A stretch of DNA of 64,000 nucleotides from Trissonchulus latispiculum (GCA_030248195.1 JASAND010030496.1:62001-126000), one strand, 5' to 3'; shown: positions 1 through 11,525, numbered from the stretch's first letter. Numbers and translations are program-made. Notes: generated by a model not told the origin, from the sequence alone.

Positions 1-922
1 ATAATTTTCAAGTCAGGCCAGAATATGCATCTTCGCAGACACAGTGATTGCATTACACAAATGACATGTTTGCAATGAAATCAAAGACTAAAGGGAAAGT
101 TTTAATGGAAACTGGAGCGTACAAAATCCTTTAAATAGTGAAAGGCATCTTTTCTAAAATAATTTATGCACTGTAGGGTATCCCGGTAGTGGGACACTTC
201 GCCACACTTTAATTGCTCTTTTGTAAATGCGAAAGGGAATGTCCTTTACACTCAATTAAAAACGAGAAGGAAGGGAGGGGGCAGGACAAACTATGTATTA
301 AACATGAGACAATTTTGATAAACTACAGTAATAAAGTGTTGACCAATATGGTTTTCTATTGTTTTTCAATACTTCTATAGCACTGTTAACTATAAAAAAC
401 ATAGGCTTATTTTAGCTTTGTTTTATTCTGAAATTATAGGTTTTGCCTGCAAACTCTTTCATATCTTTAAATCAAAACATATTTTGCTTATTACGAAATT
501 AAAGAAAATTTTTTAATTTAAATTTGTGGACATGAAATTTTATTGTTAACTAATATTTTGATATTATTAACACTTTATAAAGATTTTACCGAAATAAAAA
601 CAACAAACAACACACATACTAACAAATCCTTCACATTTTATAACTGTTGCCCCCTCGTCCACTGGTCGATTTCGACCAGAGAAATTTTTGCCAACTTGAG
701 ACATACTCAAAAAAATTTTTGAAAATATCAATTTATAATTTTGTTCATCCGGCTTCAATAATTTGCAGTTGACTAAATAAATTAACACAATTGTCAGTAG
801 ATACCCTTCCATATAATTTCAAATACGGAGGAGGTTGTTGTGACTGCAAACCTTCGTACCAAAACCAAAACAACGTTTGTCACACTTTTGCGCTTTTAGC
901 GTCGATTGAAGGTTTAATTTAA
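1..922. other. AT-rich non-coding sequence
   Basis: No exon, RNA gene or recognisable repeat boundary was found here. The short open frames have no family resemblance and sit in AT-rich sequence. It ends at the target-site duplication of the MITE that begins at 923. Confidence 0.5.
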
Positions 923-1270
923 AGCCTGGTTCACACTGCTGTCTTATGTCTTATGTTTTTTGTCTTTTGTGTTATGTCGTATGTCTTATGTTTTATGTCT
1001 TAAGACAGAACCGTTCACACTGCTGTCTTATGTTTCTTTTCTTAGGCTTCACATTTGATTCTTTCAGCCGATCAACTTGACAATGACTAGACTAGCTGCA
1101 ATGTGATTGGTTTATCTCATAAGACATAAGACAAAAGTTGAGCCTGGCCCAAGTCTGTCTTAAGACAAAAAGACATAAGGCATAACACATAAAACATCAA
1201 TGTGAACGCTTTAAGACACAAGACATAAGACAAGGGACATAAGACATAAGACACCAGTGTGAACCAGGCT
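923..1270. mobile_element. PIF/Harbinger-like MITE (348 bp)
   Basis: The ends are inverted repeats: AGCCTGGTTCACACTG at the left and its reverse complement at the right. TAA lies directly outside both ends (920-922 and 1,271-1,273), which is a 3-bp target-site duplication. The interior is low complexity, built from variants of GTCTTATGT, and has no coding capacity. The 3-bp TWA duplication and the AGCC..GGTTCACACT end suggest a non-autonomous element of the PIF/Harbinger superfamily. The same end is seen at 10,279, 13,008 and, diverged, at 15,796. Confidence 0.75.
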
Positions 1271-1273
1271 TAA

Positions 1274-1661
1274 GTCTACTGTCTCACTGCCTAATTTTAC
1301 CGAAATATAATGTGTGTACGACATGCTGCCCTGGTCCAACACTTTGCAGAGCCTTGGTCAGCTGAGCGCAGCAGGCGCCGCTGACCCGGCCTTTTGTTAA
1401 TTACGATATTCTACCAATAACAACTTTATGAGTAACGGCTTAGAGCTAAAGCATCGTAAGGCCATTATCTAACCTCATTCCTCGAGTTCAATCACCTAAT
1501 TACTTGCCAAACCTTACCTAATGAAAAGTACAAGTCCAAAAACAGTTTACTTTCATAGTTCACCAGTAAAATTGAGAAGTTTCAATTTTCAGATACAAAT
1601 TCAGTACAACTTTCTTTCATCTAAACTAAAAAGTCAGACAAATTTAGAGCATGATAACAGT
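1274..1661. other. Intergenic sequence, nothing recognised
   Basis: No repeat end or exon was recognised. The open frame starting at 1,521 on the plus strand is the antisense shadow of the pseudogene exon that follows. Confidence 0.4.
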
Positions 1662-1906
1662 TCACAATTCTTCCAGGGTGGGGATGGGAGCTTCTTCGTC
1701 ATCGTGATTATTGACTGGCAAATCTTCATAAAATGCACGATACATCGTGGGAATAGCGCACGATCGAAGCAGCTCCATCAGGTCGTTCTTTTTGGCCTGG
1801 GTAATTGGGACCATTACTTTATACAGTGCATTACTGGAATGGAGGTTCCTTTGCGACTAGGCTTCTGACGGACCACCACAAAGTCTTCATCGTATTCGTA
1901 TTTGAA
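1662..1906 (-). pseudogene. Last exon of YSDxCGGQN-family gene, copy A1
   Basis: Read on the minus strand, the exon starts after a TTATTAATTTCAG acceptor and opens with FKYEYDEDFVVV. After about 30 codons it meets a stop (CIK*). One nucleotide of frame change restores PITQAKKNDLMELL, a segment with CAIPTMYRAFYEDLP, and a natural stop at 1,662-1,664. This resembles the C-terminus of a family I recall as multicopy in arthropods and other invertebrates, where a KK-D-L-rich segment is followed by IP..Y..FY. The frameshift near 1,815 means the exon is dead. Copy A2 lacks it because the duplicated block begins at 1,988/39,030. The nature of the family (transposase or other) is inference. Confidence 0.6.
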
Positions 1907-2223
1907 CTGAAATTAATAACAATTAATAATGTATGATTATCACAGTATGCTTTTTGATTTAGTGCAGGCATGGTTCAACATAATGCACTTACCTCATTCA
2001 TAATTTCATAATAATGTTTTAACTTCACAACTTAAGCTTTAAATTTAGATTGTGAAATGTTTAAATTTATTCGAACCTTGATGAAATCTGAACAAGTTTC
2101 ACGGTCTGCGCGAATTGATTTGACAGCCTTCCGCAAGGCGTTTCAGATCCAGAAAGTCTTAAGCCTGAAATAATGTTAGTGTCAGCACGGTGTTTTATAT
2201 TGCATACAAGTAGAACCAGAATA

Positions 2224-2262
2224 AATGAATGAATGAATGATTAAATGAATGAAAGATTGAAT
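2224..2262. repeat. AATG-rich microsatellite
   Basis: Imperfect tandem copies of GAATGAAT/TGAATGAT. The A2 copy near 39,312 is shorter, consistent with replication slippage after the duplication. Confidence 0.7.
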
Positions 2263-2470
2263 TAAGTACGTACAAATATCACCAAAATTGCTACTTCAGA
2301 TTTACTTAAGTCAACGCTACGTACGTTTACCAAAATACGTAGTTGCTGTCCTGGGCTTACTCTAGAGGGCAGTCTTGGGGGATCTTAGGGCATGGGCACT
2401 AGAATAAGCTCAGGTATTAAGTACTAGCGTGTACTTAAGGTACGCAAATTAACTCAGTGTCTTGTCTTAC

Positions 2471-3798
2471 TGTATAATCCTTTTTGTTTCTGGCTTTGCG
2501 GACGACTTCGGCCCATTCAGGATAGGAGTAGATCATCTTGAAGGTCTTGGATTCCTCAACCTGGTGGAGAATGCTATCGACCTCCATCTAAGTATGGCCG
2601 GCCTCCAGAAACGTCAAGGTAACTGAAACAACATGGAGGCGCGTGCGCACAGCGTACACTAATGCGGAGGCATCAAGCTGTTCTTGTTCTGACTCCCGCA
2701 GGAATCGGAATAAAACGAAACCTCCGCTATTTCCAAAGGGAGGCTTTCAAAGCAGCGAAGAACGCAAGTACCAATTTCGGATGCACCACGTCTTCCCTCA
2801 TGTTCTGGCCACAGGAAGCAATGGCCATCCATATTCTTGTGGTTCAGGATGGCAAAATTGTAGACACAACGCTTTCGCTTGTAGTCGAAAAGACTGGTGG
2901 AGGATGTGGAATGTGGAGTGTAGAGCACTGATTCCAACTCAAACGTTGCTTGGGCAAAAGTGGGATCGTTACAGGAACGAACCATCGCAGCATTCTTCAA
3001 GGCTCGAACTGCAGTCTTCCTGGCGTCATGAGGAGTTTTAACGTCTGCCAAATACGTCGCCGCTGCTTCGGTTTTGCCGGCTTCAGTGAGATGCTTCAAC
3101 TCAGTGCATGTCAGGCACTGGTCCTTCTTTGGTTTGAAAATTTTTTCTCAAAAATGTCAACATACTTCACGTTGCTGACTTTGTGACTGGTGGACCCATC
3201 CTTGTTGACTGTCGTCAACTCTGGATGAAATTCAAGGAAAAGCCGATGCATTTTCGCCAGTTCAAGGCCTGGTTAAAGATATTCTCGCTTGCTGGTGCTG
3301 CGGCAGTAGTGGGAAACGACACAAGGAAACAATTTAATGTGGTCCTTCACCTGTTGGACTACTGCGGCTGACAACTTGTTGGCTGGTTCATGTCGTCCAC
3401 GGGCATCAGGTTTGCATTGCAACCCATGGGGAGACTTGTTGGACATTGCATGGCGAATCACGATTTCACGATTTCTGTGATGCCTAAGGTGGAACAAAAG
3501 AAATGCTGACACACCCTGTGGCCATCGCAATTTTCTTCCGGAAAGCGACAATGCTTGTAGATTCTGGGGCAGGATCGCTTCGGCTCGCCAGCATCATTTC
3601 CTTTAGGTCTTCTTCTGGCAACGTTGGAAACCGTAACTTGTCGAATAATGAAATCTTTTCGGCGATCATAGTTGCAATCCCAGTACTGCTGGCATATTCG
3701 ACGTCGATCATCATCGTTGAAGATCTAGTACACTTGAATCTGTAGCCTTCGCATGGAGGCTGTTTCTCCTTGGCAGCGATTTTCATGGAACGATCCAT
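2471..3798 (-). pseudogene. YSDxCGGQN transposase-like gene, copy A1 (decayed)
   Basis: Minus-strand pieces in order: a Cys-containing start (MDRSMKIAAKEKQPPCEG), DHI-SFP followed by a CRSTS segment, a C-x2-C motif in KKDQCLTCTE, then KHLTEAGKTEAAATYL, the core FYSDSCGSQNKN and MIYSYPEWAEV, ending at a GTAAGA donor at 2,465-2,470. This order fits a family recalled from invertebrate genomes (possibly annotated as DUF7869 proteins; name uncertain) whose YSD-x-CGGQN core looks like a DDE-type active-site strand. Defects: a frameshift after KCTRSS, Gly to Ser in CGGQN, a TAG stop at 2,588-2,590 where A2 has CAG, a 37-bp deletion in the 2,1xx exon, and loss of the 5' exon. Unlike A2, it keeps the FDYKRKRCVYNF segment. 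Confidence 0.65.
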
Positions 3799-4445
3799 AC
3801 TTCACTTTAGAAAACTAAATTTAATCACCTGAAACACAAATCATACACACGCAATACTTTTTTTAGATTTGAATATTTGGGGGTTCGATAGGGGAGGGGG
3901 TTTAGGAGTAAAAATGCCCTAACCATCCTCCCCCTTCAACTTCAGCTGAAAATTTTTAAAATTTTCCAAAATTTTGCCCTTCCAAAATTTTTAGCGTGTC
4001 AGGTGTTGAATTTGAAAAAACTAATTTGCACTACTAATCTACTAATCACTAATCACTGTATGGGTGTTTAAAAATGGATTTGATGGGAATTAATGTCTCG
4101 TCTACAAGAGTATCAAACCTGCATGTCCAGCCTTGCAATCAATTTATGATATAGGATATTAAACTTATGTCACAATTTCTAAGGCGTACACAAAACGCAT
4201 TTTAAATGTTTACGACAGTTATAAAAGTAAGGAGTGGGAGGACCTGCCTGCAGTAGTTTCGAAATTTTGTTTAAGCCTGAATTTCCGTGAAGGGAGGGTT
4301 GTCGTCTGGGTAGCTTTCAAAATAGTTTAGAAAATCTAAAATTTAAAAGTTTAGAAATTTAATTTTAGGATTTTTAAAATAGATAAATGGAAAACAAATA
4401 AGTTCCCTTGCACACTATAGGAATAAATTTCCCAAGCCTGTTTAG

Positions 4446-4549
4446 GAAGTGCCCGCCGGGATCTGAACACGGGACATTCTCTGCCCGAAGATCTGAACGA
4501 TCTGATCTGATCTGATCTGAATCTGCCGTTGAGTTACCACCACACATAG
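4446..4549 (-). repeat. tRNA-derived SINE-like sequence, copy A1
   Basis: The minus strand has a degraded pol III A box and a B box, GTTCAGATCCC. The equivalent at 42,378 has the A box TAGCTCAACGG intact. In A1 the D-arm region has expanded into tandem GATCT units (GATCTGATCTGATCTGATCT on plus), which disrupts the tRNA fold. It is a relic, not a functional tRNA. Confidence 0.5.
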
Positions 4550-5021
4550 AAAAAACATGCTTGGAAATATTTTCGTTCTGTTTAATGGGATCGAAAGGAA
4601 ACAAATTATTAAGCTTTAAAATTTAAAAGCATTTAGTTCGATTGGAAAGCAAATTGAAAATTTGTAATTTTATTTGGAGATTTAAAATAGAGAAAAAATG
4701 AAGAATCAACTTACTTTTGGTTGAAATCCAGAAGGCTTCGGTGATGGCAGGGATCCAAGAGGCACAGCAATAATAAATAAAGGATGGCTACATTAGACGG
4801 CCATTCAAGAATAAATGTAAACGAACTGGATCTGCCAGCAAGTCAAAAGTCAATAGGTCCTGACAGACCCAGTTTACAAAGCCGACTAAACTCGGCAACG
4901 GAACACACAAAATGAAACGAAATTTTAGTGTGCACACACAGAGCAGAACAGTGCGCAAAACAAGGCCCTGAAAATCAATAGAGAAGTCCCCTATTAAGGG
5001 GAGTCCAATGCATGAAAACTA

Positions 5022-6372
5022 AAGTCTGACACAAAAATGTGTGTACAAAATCTGTAAGGCTTCTAGTGGACTCAATAGACGTCGTAACTCCATAAAACCA
5101 TATATTTTCAGAATCCTTGCAGCGAGACAAACATTTTTATAAAATTTAAAATGTTTTAAAATTTCAAAAATTTTAAAATATCGGTTTTTCAGGGAATCTT
5201 TTCGGACCGTTCAAGCTATTCAGCTCATTCTTTCGGAAAAATTTTCCCGTCCGAAGACGCATCGATTGACACAGGTACGAAAAAAATCGGTTGAGAAATA
5301 AGCATTTTATTCCAAAATTTCGTTTATCCATTTCCTTTGATGTTTGCCGCTTTTTGCAACTTTGACTGGTTATTACTCGCGACTCGCTCAACGGAAAAAT
5401 TTTTCGATTAGATTTTCAGGACCGCCTAGGCGCCCGCTTTCACCTAATATATGTGGTATTTCAAATTTTGAAAGTCAAATTTTTGGAAAAATACCACTTT
5501 TTGACCCAAAATTTCGGCATAGCGACTCTAGCAAAAGTGAGTAAAAATAACATAATCAGAAAACTCAAGCTGAGCTGAATCCAACGATATAAAGCTTTTG
5601 TTGCTACGACTTATATTGCGCCAGCAATGAATTTTTAAACAATATCCCTTATTTCAGCTGGTTTTGCTAGCTTACACTGCTTCCGTCAAATCACAGCGGC
5701 AACATCAAAGGGAGCCAAAAACCAGCTGAAATAAGGGATATTGTTTAAAAATTCATTGCTGGCGCAATATAAGTCGTAGCAACAAAAGCTTTATATCGTT
5801 GGATTCAGCTCAGCTTGAATTTTATGATTATGTTATTTTTACTCACTTTTGCTAGAATCGCTATGCCGAAATTTTGGGTCAAAAAGTGGTATTTTTCCAA
5901 AAAATCGACTTTCAAAATTTGAAATACCACATATATTAGGTGAAAGCGGGCGCCTAGGCGGTCCTGAAAATCTAATCGAAAAATTTTTCCGTTGAGCGAG
6001 TCGCGAGTAATAACCAGAGTAATAACCAGTCAAAGTTACAAAAAGCGGCAAACATCAAAGGAAATGGAAAAACGAAATTTTGGAATAAAATGCTTATTTC
6101 TCAACCGATTTTTTCGTTCTTGTGTCAATCGATGCGTCTTCGGACGGGAAAATTTTTCTGAAAGAATGAGCTGAATTGCTTGAACGGTCCGAAAAAATTC
6201 CCCGAAAAACCGATATTTTAAAATTTTTGAAATTTTAAAAAAATTTAAATTTAATAAAAATGTTTGTCTCGCTGCAAGGATTCCGAAAATATATGGTTTT
6301 ATGGAGTTACGACGTATATTGAGTTCACTGGAGGCCTTACAGATTTTGTACACACATTTTTGTGTCAGAGTT
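5022..6372. mobile_element. Palindromic TA-flanked transposon, 1,351 bp
   Basis: Almost the whole element is an inverted repeat. The left arm (5,022-5,690) returns as its complement in the right arm (about 5,715-6,372), around a spacer of a few tens of bases. The ends read AAGTCTGACAC and GTGTCAGAGTT. TA flanks both sides (5,020-5,021 and 6,373-6,374), and the empty site in A2 has a single TA at 42,944-42,945. A TA duplication points to the Tc1/mariner (IS630) group, although the end sequence is not one I can name. There is no transposase; the open frames run along the arms and mirror each other. Confidence 0.9.
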
Positions 6373-6404
6373 TAGTTCTTAGTGCGCTTTGAGACTTGCA
6401 AAAT

Positions 6405-6600
6405 TGCAAACTAAGAAGTCCTCTATTAGATTCTATACTCAAACGGCACCAGTGCTCAAATGGCACCCTATGTCCTCAAACGGCACCGTACCCAAAAGGA
6501 ACTTGGATGTCCTCAAATGGCACTGAACTGTGCACAAATGTCACTCAGCTACACTCAAATGGCACCAAACTGTATTTAAATATTAGAAAGCTCAAGACAT
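6405..6600. repeat. Degenerate CTCAAATGGCACC repeat
   Basis: Units such as CTCAAACGGCACC and CTCAAATGGCACC recur irregularly. The matching stretch in A2 is about 43,010-43,160. The open frame across it is a by-product of the repeat. Confidence 0.6.
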
Positions 6601-6874
6601 GGCACACGTACGCATATTTCAAAAGGCATGAACGTTAAAATACAAGTGCTGCAAAAATAACTCCAATTAGCTACAAATTAGTGTTGCGCAACAATTAACT
6701 TTCAACATAACATATCTTGTATAAAATTAACAATTAGGAAATTAACTGTAGTATAGCAATTAACTTGTAAAATTTTTCATGCCCCACCTCTTACATCCTA
6801 CTTACACTACTAGCCTAGCCCCTACTTACACACCTCTTACTTACCAACAACTGGCATTGCGTCCGCATTTCCTT

Positions 6875-7576
6875 TCAGTTGGTTTTTGGTTGCCTTTGAT
6901 GTTGCCGCCTTGATTTGCCTGAACCAGCATAAACTTTAAGAAAAAACCAGCTGAAATAAAGAAAATTGTTTAAAAATTTGTTACGGGCGCAATGTAAGTT
7001 GTAGCCGTGAAAACTTCATATTGTTGGATTCAGCCCAGATTGAATTTATGATTATGTAATATTTGATCACTTTTGCTCGTTTCGCTCTGCCAAAATTTTG
7101 AGTCAAAAGGTGGTATTTTTCGAAAAAATCTATTTTCTAATTTTAAAATATCAAAGCTATCCGATGAAAGTGGATGCCTAGGCGGTCCTGAAAATTTAAT
7201 CGAAAAGTTTTTCCATTGAGCGTGTCGCGAGTAATAACCTGTCAAAGTCGAAAAAGCGGCAAAGATAAAAGGATTTTGAAAATCTAAAAAATAAAATAAC
7301 TCACGCAATTTTTAACCACAAAAGTTGAAATTTGGTGTGTAGGACTTTCGAGCAAGGGGAAAATTTTCCTGAAAAACTCTTGTTAGTGTTACTACGTGTA
7401 CCAATCTGTCTGGACATATAAAAGCGGCACCCTTTGAAATCACACGGAAAATTTCAAAAAATTATTGGCGAAAAGAAAGATCTCGTCATTGCGGTTCAGA
7501 AAATATATACTTTTTATGGTACCTCGTTTGAGATAAAAAGAAAACGTTTTCGCTTTATACTTTTTTCGTCAGACTT
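6875..7576. mobile_element. One-armed derivative of the palindromic TA element (A1)
   Basis: From a point just left of the fold centre (GGTTTTTGGTTGCC) to the right end TCGTCAGACTT, this matches the right arm of the elements at 5,022 and 57,567. The left arm is missing. TA follows at 7,577-7,578. The same truncated piece is at 44,310-45,008 in A2, so the truncation predates the block duplication. Confidence 0.75.
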
Positions 7577-7814
7577 TAGTTTAATGTTCTGGTAGGCGGT
7601 TTCCAGTTTTTCCGACAGCATTGTTGAGTAAATTGCTCATATTCTTCCACAGTTGCGATTAGCTTGTTTTTCCCCATGTTGAACAGCATATATAGGGTTT
7701 CGTCTACGGCTTCTGTGTAAATTTCAGGACGCGATGTACCTTTGTAAACTGAATGACAAGCGTAAGAAACATACATGACCAACCGTAAGAAACCTACATG
7801 ACCAAGCGAAAGAA

Positions 7815-8265
7815 GCTCTTTCAGACTTTTTCCATTTGTCTTGTTGCCAAGATTTTGAAAGACTAAAAAATAGTGGGCCGACTTTGGTGAACACAAATCG
7901 TTTTACGGTATCGAGGCGCCATCATCGGGCGTCCATTGTTTTTCCTCTTCCTCTCAGACTTTTCCATTTGTCTTGTTGCCAAGATTTCGAAAGACTAAAA
8001 ACTAGTGGGTCGACTTTAGTGAAAACAAATAGGAGCCACCATCGGGCGCAGTTAATTTTTGCTCTTGCTTACAGACTTTTTCCATTTGTCTTGTTGCCAA
8101 GATTTTGAAAGGAAAAACTAGTAGGCCGACTTTAGTGAAAACAAATCGTAATACGGTATTGAGGATGAAGAGCCACCATCGGACTGCACTGATTTTTGGA
8201 TTTCTGCTATTGCTTTCAGACTTTTTTCCATTTGTCTTGTTGCCAAGATTTTGAAAGACTAGAAA
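7815..8265. repeat. Tandem array of ~120-145 bp units (A1)
   Basis: Four units each begin near CAGACTTTTTCCATTTGTCT, continue through TTGCCAAGATTTTGAAAG and GGGCCGACTTTGGTG, and close with GCGCCACCATCGGGCG variants. Two more diverged units occur at 10,740-10,980. The array is shared with A2 (45,230-45,690, and 46,300-46,550). Open frames through it show the repeated peptide HLSCCQDFERL and are probably not genes. Confidence 0.8.
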
Positions 8266-8348
8266 ATAGGCTTCCTATTGGTGCGTACGCAATAAATGTA
8301 TTTTATGCACGTGTAATTACAAAATATTAGCTAGCTTTTACATGTATT

Positions 8349-8360
<12 letters not shown>

Positions 8361-8416
<56 letters not shown>
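8361..8416. repeat. (TA)n microsatellite (A1)
   Basis: A pure TA dinucleotide run that is longer than its counterpart at 45,772-45,809. Confidence 0.95.
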
Positions 8417-8418
<2 letters not shown>

Positions 8419-8514
8419 TAGATGTATATATATACCCGTAAGAGGAAGTTAACAGACTAGCAAGTTACATGATTAGCATGTAAATGAGTCTATCCTTAGT
8501 CTGTCATTAATAAC

Positions 8515-10031
8515 GGTGTAGTCTTGTTTGGCCCAACTCTGATTTGGCCCAACTGTCATTTAAACTGCTAAGCCTCGCCCACCTTACTAAAGTCTGACCA
8601 AAAAATGTAGGGAGCGAAACTGTTTTGTTTATACTGAACTACCGGTACATTTTTGCTGCAGCAATGTATATATTTTCTGAACCGTCATGGCAAGAACTTT
8701 CTTTTGGTTGAAAAAATTTTTTTAAAAAATTAAAATTCATCAAAAGAAGCCGATTTTTTAAGTTTTGAAATATCCGTAGAAGTCAGGAACTAGCCGTTCT
8801 GGAGAAAATTAGCCCATGTCCCAAACATATTGAATCCCGAATATCAGCTGATTTCGTCAAAAATTGCGATAGTTATTCAACTTTTTCGATTTTCAAAATC
8901 CTTTGATCTTTGCCTGAAAATCCAATTAAAAAATTTTTGCATTGAGTGAGTCGCGAGTAATAGCCAGTCAATGTTGGAAAAGCGGCAAAGGATTTTGAAA
9001 ATCGAAAAAATTGAATAACTATCGCAATTTTTGACGAAATCAGCTGATATTCGGGATTCAATATGTCTGGGACATGGGCTAATTTTCCCCCGAACGGCTA
9101 GTTCCTGACTTCTACTGATCTTTCAAAACTTAAAAAATCGGCTTCTTTTGATGAATTTTAATTTTTTAAAAAATTTTTTCAACCAAAAGAAAGTTCTTGC
9201 CACGAGGGTTCAGAAAATATATACATTGCTGCAGCAAAAATGTACCGGTAGTTCAGTATAAACAAAACAGTTTCGCTCCCTACATTTTTTGGTCAGACTT
9301 TAACAAGAGAACGTCTTACGGTAGGTGTTTATCGCAGGTAAATAACTGTGAGAGGAGGGGGACTGTGTAGGAAAATTACTATTTTTCTGTGGAAAATAAA
9401 GATTTTAAAATTAAAATTAATTTAATTTAACTGTTAATCTAAATACGCCTACATGTATTCACAATAAAAATAAAATTAGCTAGCATAAAAATGTAGTAAG
9501 AAGAATAAATTGAGATTAAAAGTTAACAAAATTATAATTCAAACTTAGATAGCAAACTTTAAAATTAAAACCATTTTCTTAAATTTTCTTTAAGTTTTAT
9601 GTAATCAATAGTTTTTTAAATCTATGCGTCCTTTGATTTCTCATTACAATTTCCACAAATATAAAATATTGCAATTAACATGCACATGTATGCATGTATA
9701 CAATCTGTATGTATACAACAATCTCTTTGCACTAAAGATTAACATTCACATTGAATTTCGGTTTGACTGAAGCAGAAAACGTCATATTGGATTTGACTCA
9801 ATTCAGTTCAGTCAAACTGGACTTTTATGACTTCAAACAATGGGAGATTCAATCGGAAGGTCAAATCCAGTTTGACTGAAATGAATGTTCAGACAAATCA
9901 GATTTGTCTGAAAATCCAATTTGACTTCCACATATACATTCTTTTGAATTGAATTGGTTAAGTGATATTGTGTTAAACAACCAATCATTGTTGTTGGGCC
10001 AATTCAGAGTTGGGCCAAGTCATACCAAACC
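8515..10031. mobile_element. 1.5-kb element with 8-bp target duplication
   Basis: A1 carries this sequence where A2 has an uninterrupted site. The flanks are TTAATAAC (8,507-8,514) and TTAATAGC (10,032-10,039); A2 has a single TTAATAAC at 45,932-45,939. The ends are imperfect inverted repeats, GGTGTAGTCTTGTTTGGCCC and GGTTTGGTATGACTTGGCCC (the latter as reverse complement). An 8-bp duplication is typical of hAT-type or P-type elements. No transposase was found. A second palindromic element sits inside it at 8,590-9,300. Confidence 0.8.
8590..9300. mobile_element. Palindromic TA-flanked transposon, 711 bp, nested
   Basis: It begins AAGTCTGACCAAAAAATGT and ends with the exact complement, flanked by TA at 8,588-8,589 and 9,301-9,302. 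The arms pair over nearly their full length and turn at about 8,910-8,970. It is a shorter relative of the elements at 5,022 and 57,567, sharing GAAAAGCGGCAAAGG and GAGTCGCGAGTAAT. It was inserted into the 8-bp-duplication element, so it is the younger of the two. Confidence 0.9.
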
Positions 10032-10278
10032 TTAATAGCAGACTTGAGCTATATACAATATATACAATATATATGTTGTACATATATGTATATTTTATAT
10101 ATGTATGTATGTATACCTGTAAGGGAAAGTTGACAGACTAACGAGTTATATGATTAGCATGTAAATCAGTCTGCCTTAGTCTGTCACTGATGACAGACTA
10201 AGCTATATACTATATTTACAGCATCTTGACAGACTAAGCAAATCTGCGTGAAAGGGGGCGGGGGGCGGCGATTTGTTA

Positions 10279-10620
10279 AGCCCGGTTCACACTAGGCAAT
10301 AATTGCCGGCAATATGATTGCCAGCAACATGATTGCCGACAGATTGCCCATTTATTGCTAGTGTGAACAGTGTAAAAATTGCCAGCAATATTGCTGGCAA
10401 TCGGCAATCTGAGCTAGGAAAGTGAGCAAGCTCCGTGGCAATTAAACACGTAAATATAGCGGCGTACAGATTGCCGCTGGATTAAAATTTTGAATTTCCC
10501 GCTGTATTGCCGGCAATATTGGTGATGCAGTGTGAACGGGTGCATTGCTGGGAATATTGCCATTGCTCATAAATTGCTGGCAATTACATTGCCTGCAGAT
10601 TGCCTAGTGTGAACCGGGCT
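10279..10620. mobile_element. PIF/Harbinger-like MITE, 342 bp (insertion proven)
   Basis: The ends are AGCCCGGTTCACACTAGG and its complement, flanked by TTA at 10,276-10,278 and 10,621-10,623. The empty site in A2 has a single TTA at 46,175-46,177. The interior consists of repeated TTGCCGGCAAT-like motifs with no coding capacity. Confidence 0.9.
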
Positions 10621-11319
10621 TTAGTCTGTCAACCAGGCTTCAGTCTGTCATGTCTGTTAGTCTATAAAGCCTGCATTTTTCTGAGCACAACTTCAAAGAA
10701 ACAGTGCCGCTTTTTGCCTAATGACAGGCTAGTGCGATACGCACCAAATGATCGCCAGAAAATAATGGGCCGACTTTGGTGGAAATAAATCGTTTACGGT
10801 GTCGAGGCGCCACCATCGGACGCCAATTATTGTTGCTCTTGCTTTCGGATTTATTTTCATACGTCTTGTTATTCAGACTTTTTCATTTGTCTTGCTGCCA
10901 ACATTTTGAAAGACTAGAAACTAGTGGGCCGACTTTAGTAAAACAAATTGTTTTACGGTATTGAGGTGCCATCAAATATCAGAACCAATTTGTGCTCTTA
11001 AGCCGGGTTCCAAATTTTGTAGTGACCGAGTTCTCTTATTTCAGCTAAAATATACCCAATAGCTTCGGTATTTTTGAAATTCAGGTTTAAGGCTGAAAAA
11101 ATTAACGTGTAGCTGAGATGCAATGAGTGTTCTTAATTTTTGCGACTCCTTGGCGTCTCAAATTTAATGTCGAGCAAAAGTGTTGCTTTCATTAAAGTAA
11201 CTTTAAATGTAAGAAGTAATTTGCAAAGAATTTGGTCAGTTGGATTACTGACAGACATACTCGATGATAAATGCGCTAAATTACTACTTTGCCAAAGTTA
11301 GCGAGTTATCCGGCCAGGG

Positions 11320-11525
11320 CCTATTTCATAAAACTACAATTACAGGCCTGTAGAATGCTACAACTGTAGCATTGTTTCTACAATTTTGTTAATTTCTAGT
11401 TTCATATAACAATTGTAGGTTTCCTGCAATTTTACGATTGCAGTCTTGCCTAAAATCACAATTCTATAGGTGTGTAAGTACAATTGTGAGAGCTGCAACA
11501 GCAATTGTAATTACAATTTTTTTCG
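11320..11525. repeat. TACAATTGTA-rich MITE-like repeat (A1)
   Basis: The motif ACAATTGTA and variants recur in both orientations, giving a sequence that can fold on itself. It is present in the same place in A2 (46,890-47,100). Element ends could not be fixed. Confidence 0.45.

Noticed and set aside
6036..6353. 105-codon minus-strand ORF
   Set aside because: Lies in one arm of the palindromic element with a broken mirror frame in the other; composition is that of AT-rich repeat sequence.
7836..8108. ORF with repeated HLSCCQDFERL as a repeat protein
   Set aside because: It follows a DNA tandem array, switches sense with indels between units, and is not kept in one frame.
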